Source: Alloprevotella sp964640535
GTDB lineage: Bacteria; Bacteroidota; Bacteroidia; Bacteroidales; Bacteroidaceae
Assembly (NCBI GenBank): GCA_964640535.1
Contig: CAZXFS010000006.1
Coordinates: 35,981 to 99,980 of the forward strand
Reading direction: 5' to 3'
Length of the DNA: 64,000 nt
Position numbers and translations under genes: made by a program. Below are positions 16,118 to 25,521 of this stretch, one piece after another. How positions within the stretch are numbered: position 1 is the first letter of the stretch; each line of letters opens with the position of its first letter. The notes below the pieces were generated by a model that ran no database searches, was not told the DNA's origin, and saw nothing but the letters and a program-made list of their open reading frames with translations.

Positions 16118-17317
16118 TTACAGCGTGCGTCCGGGATAAGCCTCAAGCGCTTGCTTCAGTACGACAAGTGCCCGCGTGAGGTCTTCCTTCTTCAGCACGT
16201 AAGCAATGCGCACCTCATCGCGCCCGGCGCCTTCGGTGGTATAGAATCCGGCCGCAGGAGCCATCATCACCGTTTGTCCCTCATAATTGAAGTCTGTCAA
16301 GCACCAAGCGCAGAAGCGTTCGGCATCGTCGACCGGCAAACGGGCCACGGTATAGAAGGCCCCCATGGGAATCGGCGAATAGACGCCGGGGATGCGATTC
16401 AGGCCGTCAATCAGGCACTTACGACGCTCTACATATTCCTCATAGACCTCCATGCCATACGAGGCCGGTGCGTCGAGCGAGGCCTCCGCCACGATCTGTC
16501 CCAAGAGAGGGGGACTCAAGCGGGCCTGACAGAACTTCATCACGGCGGCGCGCACGGCCTTATTCTTGGTTATCAGAGCTCCTATGCGGATGCCGCACTC
16601 ACTGTAACGCTTCGAGACGGAGTCTATCAGCACCACGTTGTCTTCAATCCCTTCCAGGTGACAGGCAGAGATATACGGCGAGCCGGTATAGATAAATTCG
16701 CGGTAGACTTCATCCGAGAAGAGATACAAGTCGTATTTCTTCACCAAATCGCGTATCTGATTCATCTCCCGACGCGTATAGAGGTAGCCGGTGGGGTTGT
16801 TGGGGTTACATATTAATATGGCGCGCGTCCGCTCGTTGATGAGTTCCTCAAACTTCTCCACCTTTGGCAACGAGAAGCCCTCTTCTATCGTGGTGGCAAT
16901 GGTGCGAATCTTGGCCCCGGCGGAAATGGCAAACGCCATATAGTTGGCATACGCCGGCTCGGGAACGATAATCTCGTCGCCGGGGTTCAGGCACGACATG
17001 AAGGCAAACAGCACCGCCTCAGAACCGCCGGAGGTAACGATGATATCGTCGGCCGTGAGGTGGATGTCATATTTCTCGTAATAGTGGGTCAGTTTTTCGC
17101 GATAACTGAGGAATCCCTGACTCGGACTATACTCCAAGACACTACGGTCGATATGCTGTAACGCGTCCAACCCGGCTTGCGGCGTGGGCAAATCGGGCTG
17201 ACCTATATTCAAGTGAAAAACATGGACTCCGCGCTGACGAGCGGCATGAGCCAACGGTGCCAGCTTTCGAATCGGCGAAGCGGGCATTTCAAGGCCGCGC
17301 TGTGAGATGGTAGGCAT
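16118..17317 (-). CDS. PLP-dependent aminotransferase, aspartate aminotransferase family (fold type I)
   Basis: Transfers amino groups between amino acids and 2-oxo acids using PLP. Clear landmarks: NIGQPDLPTP near residue 35, TSGGSEAVLFAF (PLP phosphate region), CNPNNPTGYLY (Asn/PLP contact), FSDEVYREF, and the PLP-lysine segment DSVSKRYSECGIRIG. The C-terminal EVRIAYVLKKEDL carries the substrate-carboxylate Arg. I chose the ATG at 17317 (399 residues); the longer frame to 17374 adds a non-homologous tail. Substrate could be aspartate, aromatic or another amino acid. The -7 box at 17403-17410 gives a leader of about 80 nt. Confidence 0.9.
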   Translation of the reverse strand: MPTISQRGLEMPASPIRKLAPLAHAARQRGVHVFHLNIGQPDLPTPQAGLDALQHIDRSVLEYSPSQGFLSYREKLTHYYEKYDIHLTADDIIVTSGGSEAVLFAFMSCLNPGDEIIVPEPAYANYMAFAISAGAKIRTIATTIEEGFSLPKVEKFEELINERTRAILICNPNNPTGYLYTRREMNQIRDLVKKYDLYLFSDEVYREFIYTGSPYISACHLEGIEDNVVLIDSVSKRYSECGIRIGALITKNKAVRAAVMKFCQARLSPPLLGQIVAEASLDAPASYGMEVYEEYVERRKCLIDGLNRIPGVYSPIPMGAFYTVARLPVDDAERFCAWCLTDFNYEGQTVMMAPAAGFYTTEGAGRDEVRIAYVLKKEDLTRALVVLKQALEAYPGRTL

Positions 17318-17402
17318 TTCTATCTTGTTTAGGGTGGGTCGTAAAACGGCGGAATCGTCTACGAAGACGTTCACATGGAATCGTCTTCCGTATTCCTTGG
17401 TG

Positions 17403-17410
17403 CAAAATTA
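17403..17410 (-). promoter_or_regulatory. Promoter -7 box TAATTTTG before the aminotransferase
   Basis: Matches TAnnTTTG on the minus strand, about 85 bp before the chosen start at 17317. Confidence 0.5.
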
Positions 17411-17593
17411 ATAGAAATACACGAGGTGGGAAAGTTCCGCCCCACCTTTTATCCGCACAGGGAGGAGACGGCGCTCCCAGACCCGCCGCCGGCCTCCTCG
17501 GCGGCTTCCATCGACGAGGTGCCCCGGCGAACCGAAGAGAGGGAGACGCGCCACAGCGTATCCCCCTCTCTTACTTTAGAAAGGTGCTAACAA

Positions 17594-17668
17594 TGGGTGT
17601 ATGTAAATTTCCCGTCTCTCTGTGAAGCAGCGTAGACGAGAAAGGAGAGAGCGTAGTGAGCGACGCGA
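17594..17668 (+). repeat. Intergenic repeat pair, copy B
   Basis: Second member of the pair with 2780-2844, with the same blocks in the same order (CTGTGAAGCAGCG, GAGAAAGGA, AGTGAGCGAC). It lies just downstream of the 153-residue gene. Confidence 0.45.
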
Positions 17669-17684
17669 CAGACGGAAGCGACCG

Positions 17685-18146
17685 CTACTGCCGACTCAGT
17701 TCTTCCCAGAAGCGTTCCAAGTCACCGGAGAGTCCGGGCATCAACTCGCCACCGATAATCAAAGTGTCGTCATCAACGAGATACAAGTCTGCTATCGTCT
17801 CTCGCCCGTTATCCGCATCGCCTCCCGCCAGGAAGAACGTATACGGTTTCAGCAGGTGGTAATGCTCCGTGACGTCGGCATTATCGGCGATGACTCGCCG
17901 CAGGAGGGGCTGTATATCCTCGTAGAAAGTCTCACTCTTATCGTCCAACCATTCTTCGATGACGCACCGGGTTAGTTCCACATCATCGTCATCGAAGATA
18001 AGCAGTTCTCCACTCTCTTGCTTTACCTGCAAACAGATATCTGTCAGCGGGAGAGACTCGGAGTCGGCGGGCAGCGGAAATTTGGCGGCGACTTTCGACA
18101 AGGCGCGAGCTATCTGCCTGTGGGTTTGTTCGGTATATTCTTTCAT
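17685..18146 (-). CDS. Unknown acidic cytoplasmic protein, 153 residues
   Basis: I do not recognise the family. No signal peptide or membrane helix. It is strongly acidic, with a run of Asp near residues 50-56 (LLIFDDDDVEL) and a second acidic patch (LYLVDDDTLIIGGEL). The ending GLSGDLERFWEEL looks helical. It starts 19 bp after the metalloprotease stop and is probably the second gene of that transcript. A real gene is supported by its tight spacing and a codon pattern like its neighbours. Confidence 0.75.
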   Translation of the reverse strand: MKEYTEQTHRQIARALSKVAAKFPLPADSESLPLTDICLQVKQESGELLIFDDDDVELTRCVIEEWLDDKSETFYEDIQPLLRRVIADNADVTEHYHLLKPYTFFLAGGDADNGRETIADLYLVDDDTLIIGGELMPGLSGDLERFWEELSRQ

Positions 18147-18164
18147 CGTTGTAGAGCTGTTGGT

Positions 18165-20522
18165 TTATTTAACGACGAGCGTACGGTCTATCGTATCTAC
18201 CAGCGAGGCGTTATGTGCACGCGTGGCACTATCCCCGCCACCGGCCGACGACAGTCGGGTACGGAGTTCCCGTAATGCCCGGAGGATGACAGGGCGCTCC
18301 TCATCGCTGCCGGAGGCGGCGGCAAACTGAGAGCAGAGGCTCTCTACGGCGCAAGCCTGCAAGCTGCGGCGATAGGAGCTGACCGAGGCACCGGTCGACG
18401 TCTCGCGGAAGAGCTTGTTGATGACATCGGGCAGGAATTCTCCTGCCGGGTAGGCCGTATTGAGCGACGTGATGCTATTCATCAGGCTCTGAACCATGCG
18501 ACGCCCTATCCTCCCCGTCACAGAGGGCACATCAGGAGTGAGACGGCTCACATAGGAGGGCTGAATGAGCCAAGTAGGCTCCGTCAGTATGTGACGGTCA
18601 AGGAAGTCGAGTGCTTCTTTCTGCTTTTCTTTGGTCACATTGACATAGACCTCTCCCTGCTGGTCGACGGTTTTAAAGTCCTTATAGACGCCGCCGATGT
18701 TCCGCTTTGCGTGCATCAGGTAGCGGCTGAACTGCGTCAGCAGCTGGTTGTAAAGCTCGGAAGCATTGGTATTGTAGATATCATTGCTCTGATACGTCCA
18801 CTGAGGTATCTGCGTGATGATACGTCGTAGGTTCAGGATGCCATACTCACCGGCTTTCACGGCGTCATCGCCCAGGTCTTCCGTCTGACAGCGGGAGTCG
18901 TTGGTCGTATTCGTTTCTCCGTCGCCAAACCACAGACGACGGTTTCCGGCAAGCGCCTCGGAGGTCATCTTCTCCAGTTCCCAATGGTCGCTCTCGTCAT
19001 CATAGGCATTCCACATGGGAGTATATCCCCAACGGATAGCCCATTTGTCATAGTCGCCGATACGCGGGAAGATACCCACGCGGGATATGCTGTCTTCCGG
19101 CTGTGCCACGTAGTTAAAGCGGGCATAGTCCATAATACTCGGCGTGTGCCCGTGCGCTTCCACCCACGCCTTGTTGCGCAAGCTGTCTACGGGGACGGTG
19201 CTTGAAGAACCGAAGTTGTGGCGCAGGCCCAACGTATGGCCCACCTCATGCGACGAAACAAAACGTATCAACTCGCCCATCAGCTGCTCGTCGAAGTTCA
19301 TGCTCCGAGCCGCCTCGTCGAGCGTTCCGGCCTGTATCATGTACCACTCGCGGGTAAGGGTCATTACGTTGTGATACCAGCAGATATGGCTCTCCAAGAT
19401 TTCTCCGGAACGCGGGTCGTGCACCTGCGGGCCGTAGGCATTGGGGATGGGTGAGGCCAGATAACGTATCACGGAGTAGCGCGCATCCTCCATCGACATG
19501 GTGCTATCATTTTCCGGCCATTCGCGTGCCTGGATAGCGTTCTTAAAGCCGGCTTCCTCGAAAGCCTTCTGCCAGTCTTCCACGCCCTGAATGAGGTACG
19601 GTCGCCATTGCTTGGGGGTCGCGGGGTCGATATAGTAGACAATGGGCTTCTTCGGCTCTACGAGTTCTCCGCGCTTCATGCGCTCGGCATCGACACTGTC
19701 TTTCGGCTCCAGGCGCCACCGCGTGATGAAGCGCTTCGTTTGGGGCGCCTGCTGGTGATCGGAGTAATAGGTGAAGTAGTCGGTAAAATATCCCACCCGC
19801 GGATCAAAGAAGCGCCGCTGCATAGGAACCTCCGGCAGGAGGACAAAGGACACGTTGAGTCCCAATGTCACTCGCCCGGTATAGGTGCCGGCTTCCGTCC
19901 GATACGACTGTGCCGACCAGGTCTTCACCGTACGTATCTCGGTGTTTTGCGGAAACGTCTTTATACTCTCTATATACGACGCCGACGGGACATAGCCCTG
20001 CAGCCCCCACGATGTTTTGACGCGCGAGGTAAGACCGAGAGCGGCATTGTCTTCGTTGAAGAATTCCGTCACTTTGATGCGATAGAGATGGTTCTTGTGG
20101 CTTTCCAACTTGAACGAACCGATAATCGGGTCGGTGTTGCAATTTTGGACGGCCCGGTTGATAGCATCTACAGAGTCAGCGGCGTTAAACAGCAGTTCCG
20201 ACCGCAGCATCAGTCGATTGGAAGGGGCCGTCTGCCAGTAGACGGTTTGTTGTCCCACCTGCTCGCCGCCGTAGTTACCGGTGTTTGCCGGCGTCGAGGT
20301 ATAGCGCACGGTGACGAGGAAACGTCGGTTCATCAAGCTGTCGGGGATGTTGAAATACCAATCATCGCCCACGTGCTCTATGCCAAAGAGTCCGCGTACC
20401 ATCTGTGTTGTCTGGGACGTTTCCTTCCCGGAGGCCGGGGCGTTTTCCTTTGCCGGGAGTGCCGCCCAACCTGTCAGCGGAAGCAGGAGGAGGCATGCGC
20501 CCACCATTTTCTTGAAATTCAT
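18165..20522 (-). CDS. Secreted zinc-dependent metalloprotease (DUF5117/DUF4953 type)
   Basis: 785 residues with an N-terminal signal peptide (MVGACLLLLPLTGWAAL). The catalytic zinc motif HEVGHTLGLRHNF lies near residue 426, a metzincin-like HExxHxxGxxH consensus. A shared N-terminal beta domain (GLFGIEHVGDDWYFNIPDSL) and the segment YYIDPATPKQWRPYLIQGVEDWQKAFEEA are typical of the large Bacteroidota zinc-dependent metalloproteases. The mature enzyme would act in the periplasm or outside the cell. Substrate unknown. It is the first gene of a pair with the acidic 153-residue protein. No consensus promoter is clear upstream. Confidence 0.9.
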   Translation of the reverse strand: MNFKKMVGACLLLLPLTGWAALPAKENAPASGKETSQTTQMVRGLFGIEHVGDDWYFNIPDSLMNRRFLVTVRYTSTPANTGNYGGEQVGQQTVYWQTAPSNRLMLRSELLFNAADSVDAINRAVQNCNTDPIIGSFKLESHKNHLYRIKVTEFFNEDNAALGLTSRVKTSWGLQGYVPSASYIESIKTFPQNTEIRTVKTWSAQSYRTEAGTYTGRVTLGLNVSFVLLPEVPMQRRFFDPRVGYFTDYFTYYSDHQQAPQTKRFITRWRLEPKDSVDAERMKRGELVEPKKPIVYYIDPATPKQWRPYLIQGVEDWQKAFEEAGFKNAIQAREWPENDSTMSMEDARYSVIRYLASPIPNAYGPQVHDPRSGEILESHICWYHNVMTLTREWYMIQAGTLDEAARSMNFDEQLMGELIRFVSSHEVGHTLGLRHNFGSSSTVPVDSLRNKAWVEAHGHTPSIMDYARFNYVAQPEDSISRVGIFPRIGDYDKWAIRWGYTPMWNAYDDESDHWELEKMTSEALAGNRRLWFGDGETNTTNDSRCQTEDLGDDAVKAGEYGILNLRRIITQIPQWTYQSNDIYNTNASELYNQLLTQFSRYLMHAKRNIGGVYKDFKTVDQQGEVYVNVTKEKQKEALDFLDRHILTEPTWLIQPSYVSRLTPDVPSVTGRIGRRMVQSLMNSITSLNTAYPAGEFLPDVINKLFRETSTGASVSSYRRSLQACAVESLCSQFAAASGSDEERPVILRALRELRTRLSSAGGGDSATRAHNASLVDTIDRTLVVK

Positions 20523-20648
20523 ATCTTATATCTGTTTTTATACCGTTATATGCTATCTTCCTTTTTTCTAAGAGAGTTTTCTTCTTACTCGTGGAGATTT
20601 CCACTCACTTGCAAAGGAGTTTCATCCTTTACCCTATAGGGACTATTC

Positions 20649-21389
20649 TTATCTTCCCCCTGCCGAGCCACCCACGATTCTGGCAAATCCCTCGAAAGTC
20701 ATCAAGCGGCTGAACTGATAGGGCGGAAGCTGCAACGACAGGCGGCCGGGTAAATCCTGCAGCGCGAAATAGTCGCGCAAGACGCACGCCATATGGAAGG
20801 CCGTCGGCTGATTTTTCCGGAGGAGCCCGATGTAGCAACGCTTCAGCCGTTCCACGTCGTCTTCATAGTGACACAGTGTCCTGAACAAGACATAATAACA
20901 GGCCACGCTGCCGCCATATATCAGGTAGCCCGCAGCGGCATCCACCTCCCGGCGGCAGAAGGCATCCACCAGTCCTTCCACCTCCTCGACGCGCTCGACG
21001 ATGGGGAGGAAGGTCTCCAGAATCTTGCGAGCATCTATCGGCGTCGCCACCGCGGCATAGGCATAGAGGCGCGCATCGGCGGGAGAAATCTTCCCTTCGC
21101 GGTACAACGCGGTAGCCGCCTTCAGGAAGGTGCCCAGATAAGCCTTGGAATCCGTCGGCACCACCCTGCAGAACAGCGAAAAGAAGTGCTGCGGGCTTTG
21201 CATCCCGGGCAAGAGTTTTTCACTCAGTACATAGCCGGCCGTGCGCCGCTCACTGTGTGTCAGGGAGCGGAGGTAGAAAGCCAAGGCGGCGCCGTCGGCG
21301 GCATCCACATAGGCTTTCAGGCGAGACGCAAGCGTCGGATTATGACGATGTAACGTGGCCACGGTTGGGGAACGATGAGAGTTTGTCAA
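20649..21389 (-). CDS. Unknown helical protein, 246 residues, TTG start
   Basis: I do not recognise the family. No signal peptide or membrane helix. The sequence reads as mostly alpha-helical, possibly a repeat solenoid (LKAYVDAADGAALAFYLRSL, then HFFSLFCRVVPTDSKAYLG, then ADARLYAYAAVAT). An in-frame stop lies shortly upstream and there is no ATG before residue 62, so the start is most likely the TTG at 21389. It follows rlmD by 28 bp, suggesting co-transcription with it. Any role in rRNA or translation would be inference from position only. Confidence 0.72.
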   Translation of the reverse strand: MTNSHRSPTVATLHRHNPTLASRLKAYVDAADGAALAFYLRSLTHSERRTAGYVLSEKLLPGMQSPQHFFSLFCRVVPTDSKAYLGTFLKAATALYREGKISPADARLYAYAAVATPIDARKILETFLPIVERVEEVEGLVDAFCRREVDAAAGYLIYGGSVACYYVLFRTLCHYEDDVERLKRCYIGLLRKNQPTAFHMACVLRDYFALQDLPGRLSLQLPPYQFSRLMTFEGFARIVGGSAGGR

Positions 21390-21417
21390 TAAACAAGGAG
21401 AGAGGATACGCCCCTAC

Positions 21418-22839
21418 TTACGAGCGTCGGCGCAGACGCACAACGTTTTCTACATGATGTGTCTGCGGGAACATATCGACGGGCTGCACGAGGTCGACCT
21501 CATACTGTGCATCCAACAATGCCAAGTCGCGGGCCTGCGTGGCCGGGTTGCAGCTCACATAGACGATGGTGTGCGGGGCGGCAAAGAGGATGGTATCCAC
21601 CACGTCGCTATGCATACCGGCACGCGGGGGATCGGTGATGATGACGTCGGGGCGTCCGTGCTGTCTAATGAAGTCTTGCGTCAGGATATCTTTCATATCA
21701 CCGGCATAGAAGAGAGTATTGTCCAAACCGTTCAAGGCGGCATTCACCTTGGCGTCTTCGATGGCGTCGGGGACATATTCGATGCCGATGACCTGTCGGG
21801 CTTGCCGCGCCACGAAATTGGCGATGGTGCCCGTCCCGGTGTAGAGGTCGTAGACCAGTTCGTTGCCGGTCAGTCCGGCAGCCTCACGAGCCACCTTGTA
21901 GAGAGCATAGGCCTGACGGGAGTTGGTCTGATAGAAGCTCTTCGGGCCCACCTTGAAGCGCAGGCCTTCCATTTCCTCATAGATAAAGTCGGCGCCCGCA
22001 TAGGTCTTTACGGGGAGGTCGCCAAAGGTGTCGTTACACTTGGTATTGTTGACATACAGCAGCGATGTTATCTCGGGAAAGGTCTGTTTCAGATGTTCCA
22101 ACAATTCCCGTGCGGCCTTTTCCTCCTCAGCGTCATAGATGCAGAACTGCATCAACAGCATGAGTTCGCCGGTCTCCGAGGTACGCACCATCATCCCGCG
22201 CAGGAGGCCGCGCTGCTGTCGATAGTCGAAGAACGTCAGTGTATGGGCGACGGCATAGTTGCGTATCTCGTTGCGCAGTCGGTTGTTGATATCTTTCATC
22301 AGCCGACACGTTTGTATGTCGAGGATTTTGTCGAAAGCGCCGGGGATATGAAATCCCACCGCATTCATATTGTCGAATACTTCGCCGGAGGCCACCTCCT
22401 CGGCTGTCAGCCATTTCTTGTTGGAGAAGCCAAACTCGAGTTTGTTGCGGTATTCTTGCGTTTGCTCACTTCCCAATATCGGCTGTACAGGCGGCAGTGC
22501 GACCTTTCCAATGCGTGCCAACGTCTCCTCCACCTGCCGCTGTTTGTAGTATAGCTGACGCTCATAGGGGAGGCATTGCCATTTGCAACCGCCACAGACG
22601 CCGAAATGCGGGCAGAACGGTGTACTCCGCTCTGCCGAGTAATGATGAAACTTCACCGCCTCTGCCTCGGCATAGCTATGTTTTTTGCGGCGCACCTGCA
22701 GGTCGACCACATCGCCGGGGACGACATAGGGCACAAAGACGACTCGTCCGTCCACCTTGGCCAAGGCTTTACCCTCTGCGGCCACATCTGTTATCGTGAT
22801 ATGCTCCCACAAAGGGAGTGCTTTCTTCTTTCTCGCCAT
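21418..22839 (-). CDS. rlmD: 23S rRNA (uracil-C5)-methyltransferase, RlmD family
   Basis: Methylates a uridine of 23S rRNA using S-adenosylmethionine. An N-terminal TRAM domain (residues about 5-65) precedes the Fe-S cysteine cluster (CPHFGVCGGCKWQ, about 76-88, with a further Cys at about 178). The SAM-binding motif is DLYTGTGTIANF and the catalytic Cys lies in VYVSCNPATQARDL, after ITDPPRAGMH. The 473 residues fit the TrmA/RlmCD group. RlmD is the nearest name, but RlmC/TrmA-type specificity cannot be excluded without phylogeny. It is followed closely by the 246-residue unknown gene and preceded, 16 bp away, by the TPR gene. Confidence 0.88.
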   Translation of the reverse strand: MARKKKALPLWEHITITDVAAEGKALAKVDGRVVFVPYVVPGDVVDLQVRRKKHSYAEAEAVKFHHYSAERSTPFCPHFGVCGGCKWQCLPYERQLYYKQRQVEETLARIGKVALPPVQPILGSEQTQEYRNKLEFGFSNKKWLTAEEVASGEVFDNMNAVGFHIPGAFDKILDIQTCRLMKDINNRLRNEIRNYAVAHTLTFFDYRQQRGLLRGMMVRTSETGELMLLMQFCIYDAEEEKAARELLEHLKQTFPEITSLLYVNNTKCNDTFGDLPVKTYAGADFIYEEMEGLRFKVGPKSFYQTNSRQAYALYKVAREAAGLTGNELVYDLYTGTGTIANFVARQARQVIGIEYVPDAIEDAKVNAALNGLDNTLFYAGDMKDILTQDFIRQHGRPDVIITDPPRAGMHSDVVDTILFAAPHTIVYVSCNPATQARDLALLDAQYEVDLVQPVDMFPQTHHVENVVRLRRRS

Positions 22840-22854
22840 ATACGTCTTTGTTCT

Positions 22855-24873
22855 CTAATTCTTGGGTATTACTTGTTTGATGAGGGCATATGCTTTATAC
22901 AGCCCCAATTCTCCGGCGCGACTCCAGTCGCTGCGTGCCTCCCGGGAGTGCCCCATATCCAGATGCACCCATCCGCGGCCGAGGGCGGCCTCTGCCAGAC
23001 GCGGGTCGCACTGCAGGGCTTTGGTGAAGGCCTCTAACGCCTGTTGGGGAGAGCCTTGTGCGCGCCATACACAACCGATGTTGTAGGCGACATAAGCATT
23101 TTCCGGCGCCAGGCGTTCCGCCGCTTGCAGGGCCACCATCGCCTCGGAGAGCAGAGAGAGGGCGGCCGACTCCGTGGCGTGTCCCCCGTCGACCATCTGC
23201 CCGCTCGAGGCCATGGCCTGATAGTATTTGACGGCGGCACGCTGCAATACTATCAGCAGTTGCACGTCGCGCGACGGCCCGGCGCCGTCGGCCTGTTCCA
23301 GAGCGGCGAGTGCCGCCGCATAGTCATAGGTGTCTGTAGCCCGGATAGCCGTCAGCAGGCAGCCTTCGGCGGTCGTAGCCGTCGGGACGGTTGTTCCTAT
23401 ATAAGCGGCACCGGAGCCTTCGGCCGTTGCCCACCGTGGGGTGGGCTCACCGGAGGCCGCTGCCGCGGTGCTCAGTGCCGCCAATTCTGCCATATAGGTG
23501 AGGGGCGCGCTGCCGCGGCCCTCTTCCATCGGCTTAAAGGTCAGGCGGAATAGCAACAACGGACGCCGCTCCACCTGCTTATCTTGTACCCGTCCAAAGA
23601 GGTCGGAGGCCAGCAGGCGTCCCATCGCGGAACCCGTCGAATCGCGGTCGTCGTCGCTCACCAGTCGGTCATAGTCGTCTAAGTTGTGATCGGTGATCCG
23701 CCGTACCGCCTTGATGGGGCGTCGCCGTTGCTGTTGGAACGTCAGGTCGAGATTGGCCCGCGCTATCACGCTCTCATCGCGCAGGGCTCCACGAAGGTCG
23801 CCCATCTTACGCCGACATTCCGCCCGCGCCGCATAGCCATAGAGGAAATGAGGATATTCGCGGATGATGCGACTGAAGTCGGCCACCGCCCCGCGGTAGT
23901 CTGCCGTCTGTTGCCGCAGCAGGGCACGGTTGTAGATAGCCAGGATGTTATCCGGCTCTTGTTCGATGACAAAGGAGAAGTCGTCAATAGCCCGATTGCT
24001 TTCTCCCACCAGTGCCAACAGCAGGCCGCGATTGTAATGTGCCACAAAATGTTGCGGAACAAGGGAGATGCATTGGTCATAGTCGGCAATGGCTTCGCCG
24101 AAGCGGTTCATTCCGTGCCGTGCCAGTGCCCGCGCCACGTAGTAGTTATAAACCTGCGGCTGCAAGCGGATGGCCCGCGTCAGTAGGCTGTCGGCCGTGT
24201 GATACTCTTGACGACTCAGGGCATAGCGTCCCTTGAAGGCCCAGCTGTCGGCGTCGTCGCTATGGCGCTGTAGCAAACCGTCTATCCACACCATGGCCTG
24301 TGCCGTATCGCCCTGTTCCAAGCACACCTGTGCCCGCAGCGCATACGCCCGATAGAATTGTGGGTAACGTTGGAGTAACTTGTCGACATCAGCCGCGGCC
24401 TCCTCCGGTTGCTGACTCTGCAGATAGCAGAGGGCTCTATTGTAGCGGGCGCTCTGGTCGTCGGGTAGTTCCCGGAGAGTGCGCGTATAGTCGTCGATGG
24501 CGCCGGAGAGATTTCCCAGCCGTATCCGGCACAGCCCCCGCAGTTGGAACACTTCCACCTGGTAGGCATTGCGCGCAATAGACTGCGAGCAGTCGTCTTC
24601 CGCCCCCACATAGTCATCGAGACAGAACTTGGCATAAGCTCTGTAGTAGTACGGCTGATGCAGATAAGGCCGTGCCTCCACCACCTGAGTAAAGTAGTGG
24701 ATGGCCGTCAGGTAGTCGTCGGAGGCCAGAGCGCTACGCCCCATCAGCAGGACGTTATCCGTGTGTATCTGCCCCCGGAGAGGCATCATACATCCCAGCC
24801 ATAGCGCCACCCAGCCGGCGAACAGACACCGCCGCCCTACCGTTATCGAAAGGAGGATTCCGTTCCGCACCAT
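22855..24873 (-). CDS. Exported tetratricopeptide repeat protein
   Basis: 672 residues. An N-terminal hydrophobic segment (CLFAGWVALWLGCMMPLRG) is a likely signal peptide. About eleven TPR motifs fill residues 30-390 (for example YLTAIHYFTQVVEARPYLHQPYYYRAYAKF, described as repeats of about 34 residues), and a second TPR pair lies near the end (NAYVAYNIGCVWRAQG onward). The middle section (about 400-540) is less regular. TPR arrays mediate protein contacts; the partner is unknown. I use the ATG at 24873; a GTG at 24876 is in frame. It lies 19 bp downstream of peptide deformylase, within the def-TPR-rlmD run. Confidence 0.87.
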   Translation of the reverse strand: MVRNGILLSITVGRRCLFAGWVALWLGCMMPLRGQIHTDNVLLMGRSALASDDYLTAIHYFTQVVEARPYLHQPYYYRAYAKFCLDDYVGAEDDCSQSIARNAYQVEVFQLRGLCRIRLGNLSGAIDDYTRTLRELPDDQSARYNRALCYLQSQQPEEAAADVDKLLQRYPQFYRAYALRAQVCLEQGDTAQAMVWIDGLLQRHSDDADSWAFKGRYALSRQEYHTADSLLTRAIRLQPQVYNYYVARALARHGMNRFGEAIADYDQCISLVPQHFVAHYNRGLLLALVGESNRAIDDFSFVIEQEPDNILAIYNRALLRQQTADYRGAVADFSRIIREYPHFLYGYAARAECRRKMGDLRGALRDESVIARANLDLTFQQQRRRPIKAVRRITDHNLDDYDRLVSDDDRDSTGSAMGRLLASDLFGRVQDKQVERRPLLLFRLTFKPMEEGRGSAPLTYMAELAALSTAAAASGEPTPRWATAEGSGAAYIGTTVPTATTAEGCLLTAIRATDTYDYAAALAALEQADGAGPSRDVQLLIVLQRAAVKYYQAMASSGQMVDGGHATESAALSLLSEAMVALQAAERLAPENAYVAYNIGCVWRAQGSPQQALEAFTKALQCDPRLAEAALGRGWVHLDMGHSREARSDWSRAGELGLYKAYALIKQVIPKN

Positions 24874-24892
24874 CACGTCGTTCTCCGCAGGC

Positions 24893-25447
24893 TTATTTCA
24901 TTTTCGTCTTATAGGAGCAGCGCACTTTCCCTTTTAACAGGTTCGACAGTTTGCCGCGTATCATCTGCTTCCGCAGCGGCGCAATACGGTCGACAAAGAG
25001 GTGTCCGTCGAGATGATCAAACTCATGTTGCATCACACGGGCCAAATAACCCTCCACCCATTCATCATGCGCCGTAAAGGTTTCGTCCATATAGGTCACA
25101 TGGATGCGCGTCGGACGCCGCACCGGTTCCTGAATGCCGGGGAGGCTGAGGCATCCCTCGTCCATGCTGACGGTCTCACTGTCGTCCACCTCCACAATAT
25201 GCGGGTTGATATAAGCCCGGCGGAAGTCGGCATATTCGGGGTAATCGTCCTTCAGTACGTCCAGCGAAATCACCACCAAGCGGATGGGGAGACCAATCTG
25301 CGGCGCGGCCAATCCCACACCGTCGGCGCGATCCATCGTTTCAAACATATTCTGTATCAGCGTCGCCAGCTCCGGATATTCGGGCGTAATCTCTTCCGTT
25401 TCCTTACGGAGTACGGGAGCACCATAAGTATAAATAGGTAATATCAT
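24893..25447 (-). CDS. def: Peptide deformylase
   Basis: Removes the formyl group from the initiator methionine of new proteins; a metal enzyme in the cytoplasm. All three family motifs are present: GVGLAAPQIG (about 45-54), EGCLSLPG with the metal-binding Cys (about 99-106), and QHEFDHLDG with the two metal-binding His (about 141-149). 184 residues. I use the ATG at 25447 (MILPIYTYG); the open frame extends far upstream through the ruvX gene but that part is not homologous. Lies downstream of ruvX and upstream of the TPR gene. Confidence 0.96.
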   Translation of the reverse strand: MILPIYTYGAPVLRKETEEITPEYPELATLIQNMFETMDRADGVGLAAPQIGLPIRLVVISLDVLKDDYPEYADFRRAYINPHIVEVDDSETVSMDEGCLSLPGIQEPVRRPTRIHVTYMDETFTAHDEWVEGYLARVMQHEFDHLDGHLFVDRIAPLRKQMIRGKLSNLLKGKVRCSYKTKMK

Positions 25448-25521
25448 CGTTGTTCTTGATAATTTTCGTTTCTTACTACAGAGAGAGGACACGTTCCTCT
25501 CGGGGAGATTCCTTCTCCTTT

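Larger units (their letters stand above)
17318..17684. other. Gene-free stretch with aminotransferase promoter and repeat copy B
   Basis: It contains the TAATTTTG box (17403-17410) for the aminotransferase, an inverted repeat GGTGGG/CCCACC near 17425-17447, and the repeat at 17594-17668 described separately. No gene is supported. Confidence 0.5.
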
